A stretch of 64,000 nucleotides of DNA, taken from contig JAMXSV010000005.1 of the NCBI GenBank assembly GCA_027559495.1, positions 124,001 to 188,000 on the forward strand, read 5' to 3'. A model generated the notes under the pieces. The model did no database searches and was not told where the DNA came from. It saw only the letters and a program-made list of their open reading frames with translations. Position 1 is the stretch's first letter; each line of letters starts with the position of its first letter. Positions 57,622 through 64,000 of the stretch are shown here, piece after piece. Position numbers and translations under genes: made by a program. Source of the stretch: Aurifilum marmelostoma. Taxonomy: Eukaryota; Ascomycota; Sordariomycetes; Diaporthales; Cryphonectriaceae.

Positions 57622-59566
57622 ATGGCTCCCACTGTGGATACGAGTCGCCTCTTTGGCGTGCAGCCATTTGTTGCATTTTTATGCGCCACGATATGCCTGG
57701 TAATTAAGTGATATCTCTGATTAAGGACCCTCAGTTCTTTCAGTTTTGGCTTTAACACTTAGTCCTTCGTCCTCTCTCAATAATGGTAATTGATATAGGT
57801 ATCTTCAAAGCCCGCATGCTAACTCGAACAAATCACAGGTTGCGGGATACGCCGGATACTCAATCATTTACAACCTCTTCCTCTCCCCTCTGAGCAGCGT
57901 CCCCGGTCCAAAGTTATGGGCTATCTCCGGCCTTCCCTACGCCAGGCTCTATATCAGCGGTCAAGGCCACAAACGCATGCAGAAGCTACACGAGAAATAT
58001 GGTGACGTTGTGCGCGTGGCCCCCAATCATGTCTCCTTCCTAGACCCAGAAATCTGGAAAGATGCTCTGGGTCACCGCAAGGCCGGCACCCTCGAGAATC
58101 TACGCGATCCCAAATTCTTCGAACTGTCCAGAGACAGCATCATTGGCCCCGTCGACACGCAAGAGCACGGCCGCCAGAGGCGCATCCTTTCCCACGCCTT
58201 CTCTGCCCAGAGCATGGCCGAGCAGCAGCCCCTGATCCAGGGCTATGTGGACCTGCTCATTCAGCGGCTCAGGGAGAAGTGCCAGGGCGGGACCGAGGCA
58301 CTGGACATGCCGGCCTTTTACAACTTTGCGACGTTTGACATCATCGGGGACCTCGCATTCGGCGAGCCGTTTGGCTGCCTGGACGATGCGACATACCACC
58401 CCTGGGTTGCGCTCATCTTTGACAGTATCAAGCAAGGGATCTACCTGGTGCAGATCCGCCGGAACTTCCCCACCGTGGAGCGGCTCATCCAGAAGTACCT
58501 CATGCCGTATCTCATGGCAAAGCAGGTGGCGCATGACGAGCTCACGCGGGAAAAAGTTGCCAAGCGTATGGCCCTGCAGGGCGAGAGGCCGGATTTCATG
58601 CAGCCAATGCTGGACAAGGATGCCGAAGGGGGAGACGTAAGTTGGCTTTTCAAGTTACCGTCGTTTTCCGAGATTCTCTACAAAGCTCTCGGTACACGAA
58701 AGACCTGGTTGCTGATACATAGCAAATACTGCCACCAAGCATTAGAAATTAACCCTCGACCAAATAAGGCTCAACGCCTCTCTCCTGATCATAGCAGGAT
58801 CCGAGACGACCGCCACCGCCCTCTCTGGCGCCACCTACCTCCTGGGCAGTCACCCCAACGCCCTGGCCAAGCTCACAGCAGAAGTCCGGTCGTCCTTCAC
58901 GTCAGAAGACGACATCACGCTGTTGAGCGTCCAGAAGCTCAAGTTCATGCTTGCGGTCCTCGATGAAACACTGAGACTTTTCCCTCCGGTCCCGAGCTCG
59001 TTTCCTCGTCTGGTCCATGAAGGCGGGGACATATTTTCTGGCACGTTCTTGCCCGAGAATGTAAGTCATGTATCATACTAGAAAGACAAGGTCTATCGGA
59101 GGGGAAAAGCGCTGATGGCAAATATACTTTGGCATTCTGTAGACCGTGATTGACATCTGGCAATATCCCGTAAACCGCTCGCCAAAGAACTTTACGCTTC
59201 CAGACTCGTTCATTCCGGAGCGGTGGCTGGGAGATGCCCGGTTTGCGAACGACAGAAGGGATGCGGTGCAGCCGTTCTCTTATGGGCCTCGCAGTTGCGT
59301 TGGAAAGAAGTAAGTCAAATGGTCCAGTGGCATACATGTTAATTAGTGGGCCGGGGTTCAGGAGGAATGATGATGATGATGATGCTGATAAAATTCTTCT
59401 TTATAGTCTGGCTTATGCTGAGATGAGGTTGATCCTGGCAAGAATCATCTGGGAGTTCGACTTCACGCTTGCTGAGCCCAATGTTGACTGGATCGAGAGC
59501 AATGAGACGTATGGTCTTTGGAAGAAGAAACCGCTCCAAGTTCACTTGAAGCCAAGATTGGCATGA
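57622..59566 (+). CDS. Cytochrome P450 monooxygenase (CYP65-like)
   Basis: Five exons: 57622-57699, 57839-58636, 58746-59060, 59143-59309 and 59407-59566 (505 aa). The first encodes only the N-terminal membrane anchor (FGVQPFVAFLCATICL), continuing VAGYAGYSIIYNLFLSPL. Microsomal haem monooxygenase, face to the cytosol. Motifs: LPG-like hinge SVPGPKLW; CFG-rich substrate region FGEPFGCLDD; I-helix AGSETT (309-314), reached through the junction EGGD-KLTLDQIRLNASLLIIAG; ExxR in DETLR (366-369); PERW; and haem loop FSYGPRSCVG with Cys 449. Overall sequence resembles CYP65-type enzymes, which include isotrichodermin C-15 hydroxylases, but family resemblance does not fix the substrate. The second intron's TAG acceptor and the 139-bp first intron are inferred. 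It is followed 1 kb later by an efflux-type transporter in the same direction. Confidence 0.93.
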
Positions 59567-60307
59567 AAAGCCGCAACTGGTAGATATCAATCACCCTACT
59601 ACAGTCAGGAGCATAAATGCTTGTTTAGCAGACCAATTGGCGCATGGCTATGGTATGACTTTTGTGAAGTCGAGCCGGAAATGATCGGATCACAACTTTC
59701 TAGATCTTGATTATTAGCCAGAATCTATCTTCAGACATGATGCTTGGAGTGCACACACTTTGATTTTGGATTGCGGGTCTGCTGAAGTCCACAATTACTC
59801 ATTGGGGCATTGGTGACAAATCCAACTTTGCTTGATGTTTCTTCTCATTGCATTACAGTAAACAAGAGCCCGTACCAATAAGACTAGAGACATCTGAGTC
59901 CGTTCTGTTGACCGCCCGTCTCGACGGTTCTCCGGTAATAGGACCGAGCAACAAGCAGCGGCCTTCGAGCCGACGAAGGATCTCCAGCCCTGTCAAGTCG
60001 CAACAAATAAAGAAGCGACCCTCGCAAACGCCGTTCGTGCTAGGGCACAAAATCATCTTCCGATGCGGACGCTATAGTGTTATCGCCTTAAAATTTATCA
60101 GATCATGCAAGATAATCAGGATCCTGGTCACTATCCTGTCAGCAACAAACATTCACCAACTTTCCGTCCCAGGTCGTGCTGACAGTATTCGCGGCAAGAT
60201 GCAGAGTGGGGGGGGCTTGCCTCCTATGGGACTTTGCAACGGTTGAGACCGAGCACCGAGATGGAGTTATAGTGCTATGTCCTCTTCGAAACCCGAAGCC
60301 GGAGTCA

Positions 60308-60325
60308 ATATATATATATATATAT
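60308..60325. repeat. (AT)9 microsatellite
   Basis: Uninterrupted AT dinucleotides in the promoter region of the DHA1-type transporter. Confidence 0.8.
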
Positions 60326-60433
60326 AAGAGCCATAAATATAGTCCTGTCGTGTGATTTGGCGACTGATTCATCGGGACATAGATACGTAATTACAGTTGT
60401 CACTCGTCTTTGCTTTTTGTCCAAGATTCTTTC

Positions 60434-60459
60434 ATATATATATATATATATATATATAT
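60434..60459. repeat. (AT)13 microsatellite
   Basis: Uninterrupted AT dinucleotides of 26 bp, ending 86 bp before the transporter start codon, where a TATA element would be expected. Confidence 0.85.
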
Positions 60460-60545
60460 CTAATTACATATATACATACATACAACCTCGGCGCGGGTTC
60501 CACTGACTGAACAAGTATTCAACCGAAATCGTGACCGGCTTACCA

Positions 60546-62270
60546 ATGGAAAAGACAGAAGAGGTCATAGGCACTGCAGATCTGACCCCAGAGTCGCAGA
60601 AGCTGCTCGAGCTCAAAGACGAATATGGAGTAAGGAAAATGAGCCCACCCCAAGCATACTTACACATCACGACTGCCCTCCTTCTGAACTTTCCCCCTTC
60701 CAAAAAGACCTCGACTAACAAATTGCCTCCTTCTCCTTCGTCTAGGCCACTTGGGATGGACCCAGCGACCCCCGCAATCCTTACAACTGGAGGCCATGGC
60801 GCAAGGTCTCCATCACGCTGCTCGTTTCGTGCGGCCAGCTGGTGACACTCATGACGGCCAGCATGATCGCCGCGGCCCTCGAGGAGATCGCAGCCGACTT
60901 GGGCATGAGCACCTCCCAGGCACAGATCGCTTTCTCCATCTACTTCCTCGGCATGGCCTTTGCGCCCTTCTTCATCGCCGCCGTGTCGGAAATGTACGGG
61001 CGCAGGCCGGTCTGGCTGGTCAGTAACGTGTACTTTGTCCTGTGGAACACGCTCTGCCCGGTTGGTCGGAACAAGGTTCTGATGATTCTCGGGAGGTTCA
61101 TGGCTGCTGCGGGTGCCAGCTGTGGCGTGTGTGTAAGTCCTGCGCCCCCCCCCCCCCCCCCCCCTTTTTTTTGTTTTTCTTTCTTTCTTTATATCCAATG
61201 CAGAAGGTTGAGAACGGGACGAGCTCTAATTGAGATGATGCACCCCCCAGCTGACAGGTCCTATCCTCACGGACATGTACCGGCCCGACATGCGCGGCCG
61301 TTCCCTCGCCCTGGCCAGCCTCCTCCCCTACCTCGGACCCGCCGTAGGCCCCATCATAGGCGGCGTCGCAGCCCAGCACCTCGACTGGCCCTGGCTCTTC
61401 TACATCATCTCCCTCTTCTCAGCAGCCATTATCCTCGCCGGCTTCTTCCTGCTGCCCGAGAGCTACACGCCGGTCCTCTTGAGCCGCCAGGCCAGAGCCG
61501 AGACCCACCAAGCCGACGATGACAACAACAACAATGGCGGCACCGCCACCAGCGGCAACTTCTTCTCCCGCCTAGGCGTGAGCGTCCGCCGTCCAGTGCG
61601 GCTCCTCCTCCGCCGGCCCGTGATGCAGCTCATCGCCATCAACATGGGCCTCAACTTCGCCATCTACTGTATCATCATCACAACCTTTGCAAGCCTCTTC
61701 ATGGCCCGCTACCACGAGTCCGAGACGGTCAGCAGCCTCAACTACATCGCCATCGCCGTCGGGACCACCATCGAGGCCCAGGCAGGCGGACACATCATGG
61801 ACTGGATCTGGAGACGACGCCTGCTCAGCGCGCAGGGTCAAGGAGACGACGCCAGCAGCAGCAGAAGCAAGGGCGAGCCCGAGTTCCGCCTGCCCTTTAT
61901 CGCGCCCGGCCTAGTCACGGCCGTCGTCGGGCTCATCTGGTACGGCTGGGCCACGCAGGCACAAGCCCACTGGGCCCTGGTCGACGTGGGCATCACCATC
62001 TTCGTCATGGGCTGCTTCGCTTGCTCGGCCGGGTTCCTCGCCTACACATTTGACGAGTTTGAGCACGCGGCGTCTGCCAGCGCGGCGTGTCGCGTGTACA
62101 TGTACACCCTCGGCTTTGCGTGCCCCATCTTTGCGCCGAGCCTGTATGATCGTTTGGGGTATGGATGGGGCAACACACTTTTGGCCTTGGTGTTGTTGAT
62201 TGTTGGAGGGCCGTCGGTCTTGTTGCTGTGGTTTCGAGGCGAGAGGGTGAGGGCACTTGGTAGAAGCTGA
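60546..62270 (+). CDS. MFS transporter, DHA1-type efflux family
   Basis: Exons 60546-60629, 60746-61132 and 61251-62270 (496 aa). Donors are GTAAGG and GTAAGT; the second intron (118 bp) carries a C20T8 run before its CAG acceptor. The N-terminus is cytosolic, with ATWDGPSDPRNPYNW leading into the first membrane segment, as in drug and polyamine antiporters of this family. Twelve hydrophobic segments can be traced. Motifs include SEMYGRRPVWL (motif A), GRFMAAAGASCG, LTDMYRPDMRGRSLA and LGPAVGPIIGG. The central loop is short and charged with an Asn run (DDDNNNNGG). DHA1 proteins pump drugs, polyamines or self-made metabolites out of the cell using the proton gradient. Placement next to P450 and laccase genes suggests export of a pathway product; this is inference. 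The start is the only ATG of the first exon. Intact. Confidence 0.92.
61145..61164 (+). repeat. C20 homopolymer inside an intron
   Basis: Twenty C followed by eight T within the second intron of the DHA1-type transporter; the length is uncertain but splicing signals are outside it. Confidence 0.8.
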
Positions 62271-62821
62271 GAGCGTGACTGAGTGATGCGGAAAGACGGC
62301 CGTCGTAATCGGAGCTTAATTACAGTTGTGCGGGACTGCCCCAGGGTGGTCAAATGCCGGTTGCATGTCCGCACACCCCCCCCCCGGGGCTAAGAAAAAA
62401 ATTAAAAATTAACGCGCGCGCAGCGTCTATCTGTCCGGTGATTTCCCCCCCCCCTTCTTTTTCCTTTCCCATCTCTGTGCCTTCCTACCTTCGCCTCCCT
62501 CCCTTCCTGCTTCATCTCGTCTACAAACCTCAAATCATCACCACCGCCCCCTACAGCCTATAAGCAAATTGGACTTTTGGAAAGTCCAGAGTGTCTCACT
62601 CTCCCTTATTGTCCGTCTGCAGAGGAAAGGACGCCGCGAAAAAGAGCTGCTCAACATCCACCAAGACCAACAATATCGAAGCAGCCCAAGTGCAAATTTG
62701 AGATCTAAGGTCAAAGCCAAGGCCAGAAACAAGAGAAGACAAAGGAGACATGCGACAGGAAGTATTTACCGGTCCGTAGATTGTTTCTAAATATAAGCTA
62801 ATCAGAAGAGGGCTTTGCCAT
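62271..62821. other. Intergenic before tRNA-Thr
   Basis: Short homopolymers and pyrimidine-rich DNA; a 73-codon frame at 62569-62790 is Lys/Arg-rich low complexity. No gene is supported. Confidence 0.55.
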
Positions 62822-62902
62822 GCCTCTATGGCGTAGTGGTAGCGCGTCGCACTTGTATCACCGTCAATGCGAAGGTCTCTCGTTCGATCCGGGATGGAGG
62901 CA
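62822..62902 (+). tRNA. tRNA-Thr (anticodon UGU) with 9-bp intron
   Basis: A full cloverleaf can be folded. The acceptor stem pairs GCCTCTA with TGGAGGC (one G-U), followed by discriminator A at 62902. The D arm lies in GCGTAGTGGTAGCGC. The anticodon stem pairs TCGCA with TGCGA. The T arm pairs TCTCG with CGGGA around TTCGATC, the internal B-box. The anticodon loop is 16 nt: CTTGTA, then TCACCGTCA, then A. Removing the nine bases at 62858-62866, between positions 37 and 38, leaves CTTGTAA with anticodon TGT (62854-62856). Nuclear tRNA introns in eukaryotes always sit at this site. It decodes ACA (and ACG by wobble). A TTTT Pol III stop follows. Confidence 0.93.
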
Positions 62903-63357
62903 TAGTTTTGTTGCCAACATGTTTTGGCCTTTTCTTTTTCTTATTTTCCCTCCAATTGACTATTGGTGCTTCTGGACCTAGTGCTGTCTGTCCTCTTTGT
63001 GCTGCTAAAATTTGAAAGTGTGGCCTGTTGCAAGGTATCTCACTCACGCACAATCGGTGATTTGTTTGACAATATCATTACACCGGTCCCAGGGGATTTG
63101 GTGGTTTACAAGACAGTCAAGAAATCAAGCACATAGATGCATAATCAAAGACGAGTTTGTGCATTGTAATCATTGAGGGAGAGGTATAATGCGGGATTAG
63201 GAATTCTAGCAAAATCTGCGGGCGAGGTCTGCGGCCCCTTCGTCCCAACCAGGTGTATTATGGGAGCGCAGTTCCGTGGTCCACCCAGCTGCTTGTCTCA
63301 TACTTTTTTCAGCAGTCCGTTCAGCATAGGGTTATGTTGAATATCCTCATGGAAAGA
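62903..63357. other. Intergenic between tRNA-Thr and peroxidase
   Basis: Apart from the Pol III terminator I see nothing in this stretch; it is 3' flank of the minus-strand peroxidase. Confidence 0.5.
62906..62909 (+). terminator. RNA polymerase III T-tract terminator
   Basis: TTTT begins four bases after the tRNA-Thr discriminator base; T-runs of this size end Pol III transcription. Confidence 0.75.
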
Positions 63358-64000
63358 CTACCAATCGCCTTCGAACGCATCCCAGATGACTTCCGAGCAG
63401 TCTTTCAACTTCCGCGGGTCAACCCCCAGAAGGATCAGTTTGACCATTCTACGCCGTCACCAACTCAGTCAGTATCGACCATTTTCAACGAGACATCCAA
63501 AGAGCAGGGGTAGCTCGGGTTGGGGAGGCGGCAGACTTACGCTTCGGCGTAGGCCATGTCCCAGGCCTACTGATCACGGGCATACAATTGCCAATGGTCC
63601 GTTGATGCAGGATCAAGAGCTAAAGACTTGTCGCTGTACAGAATGGAAGGCGCATTGCCGACCAACACCTCTGTGTAGTACGTCGGACTGTCCATGACGC
63701 CGGGCGTGGTATCGAAGGGTTTGCGCCACAGGTCGCCACCGACGCTGTGCGCACCCACCAGCGCAACGACATCTACGGCCGAGAAGCCCTTGGCGCCAAA
63801 CTGGGCAATCAAGGTCGAGGCATTAGTGTAGGCGTCTGGCATTTGGTAGTCTGGGGCCGGAGTTGGGTTGTCATGTCTTCCGACATAGAAGGGGATGAAA
63901 GGACCCCACGGGCAGGCCTTGTTGGCGATAGCTAGGATTTATCAGTGACTGGTTTCTCAGGTCAAGCAACCCGACAGTGAATGACAGGGATAGAAAGAAA
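63358..64000 (-). pseudogene. Plant-type haem peroxidase, partial, with in-frame stop
   Basis: The gene enters from the right edge on the minus strand. Visible exons are 63931-63541 and 63448-63358, with a TAG acceptor before 63931; the 5' part lies outside the window. The 63931 exon reads ACPWGPFIPFYVGRHDNPTP, MPDAYTNASTLIAQFG, then VALVGAHSVGG with the proximal haem His, and FDTTPGVMDSPTYYTEVL. After YARDQ comes TAG (63569-63567), yet the frame continues AWDMAYAEA, a donor GTAAGT at 63540 follows, and the next exon gives MVKLILLGVDPRKLKDCSEV before a stop at 63358. Both flanking pieces match the conserved end of fungal class II-like secreted peroxidases, so the TAG interrupts a real coding exon. 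If correct, the protein loses its last 39 residues, including the final Cys. It could be a recent pseudogene, a sequencing error, or a functional truncated allele. Confidence 0.75.

Larger units (their letters stand above)
59567..60545. other. Intergenic between P450 and DHA1 transporter
   Basis: Same-strand spacer holding two AT microsatellites (60308-60325, 60434-60459), the second about 90 bp before the transporter ATG. A 132-codon frame at 59848-60246 has no protein character. Confidence 0.55.

Noticed and set aside
1..64000. CRISPR arrays, prophage or bacterial operons
   Set aside because: All recognisable genes are eukaryotic with spliceosomal introns; no regularly spaced repeats were seen.

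Overview
The window looks like chromosomal DNA of a filamentous ascomycete (Pezizomycotina, most likely Sordariomycetes). The genes carry short spliceosomal introns (mostly 55-250 bp) with GT(A/G)xGT donors, CTRAY-like branch sites and (C/T)AG acceptors. Coding sequence is GC-biased at third positions, intergenic DNA is pyrimidine-rich, and the protein set is typically fungal: HMG-CoA reductase with a sterol-sensing domain, Sti1, cactin, exo-polygalacturonase, ascomycete laccase, a CYP65-type P450 and a Dal5-type permease. No bacterial, viral, CRISPR or recognisable transposon genes are visible. Species and order cannot be named from the sequence alone.

Layout. 0.4-4.0 kb: HMG-CoA reductase (+). 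5.7-6.9 kb: GPI-anchored cupredoxin (+). 7.5-9.4 kb: Hsp70/Hsp90 co-chaperone Sti1 (-). 11.8-12.9 kb: Ser-Pro-rich disordered protein with a basic tail (+). 13.1-15.5 kb: secreted exo-polygalacturonase (-). 15.5-25.1 kb: a 9.6 kb stretch with no convincing gene. 25.1-27.2 kb: forkhead transcription factor (-). 30.0-31.6 kb: cactin (-). 32.5-33.0 kb: a doubtful small gene (-). 33.8-34.3 kb: small secreted Ala/Pro-rich protein (+). 34.9-37.1 kb: Dal5-like MFS permease (-). 39.2-40.4 kb: conserved-looking protein of unknown function (-). 43.8-45.6 kb: protein kinase with a novel-looking N-terminal half (+). 46.4-47.4 kb: GH114-like protein (-). 48.5-50.2 kb: O-methyltransferase (+). 52.5-53.1 kb: small secreted protein (-). 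54.7-56.7 kb: laccase (+). 57.6-59.6 kb: cytochrome P450 (+). 60.5-62.3 kb: DHA1-type MFS transporter (+). 62.8 kb: intron-containing tRNA-Thr(UGU). 63.4 kb to the edge: haem peroxidase gene, cut by the window end and carrying an in-frame stop (-).

Function. The left part mixes housekeeping genes (sterol synthesis, protein folding, splicing factor) with secreted plant-wall or surface proteins. The right 16 kb is accessory in character: O-methyltransferase, laccase, P450, efflux-type transporter and peroxidase lie close together. This is the tailoring and export half of a secondary-metabolite or aromatic-compound cluster, but no backbone synthase lies inside the window. Three gene models need attention: a frame break at a G run in the cupredoxin gene, a frame break (or intron) near a C run in the Ser-Pro-rich gene, and the nonsense codon in the peroxidase. 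All exon limits were inferred by eye from splice consensus and family continuity, not from transcripts.
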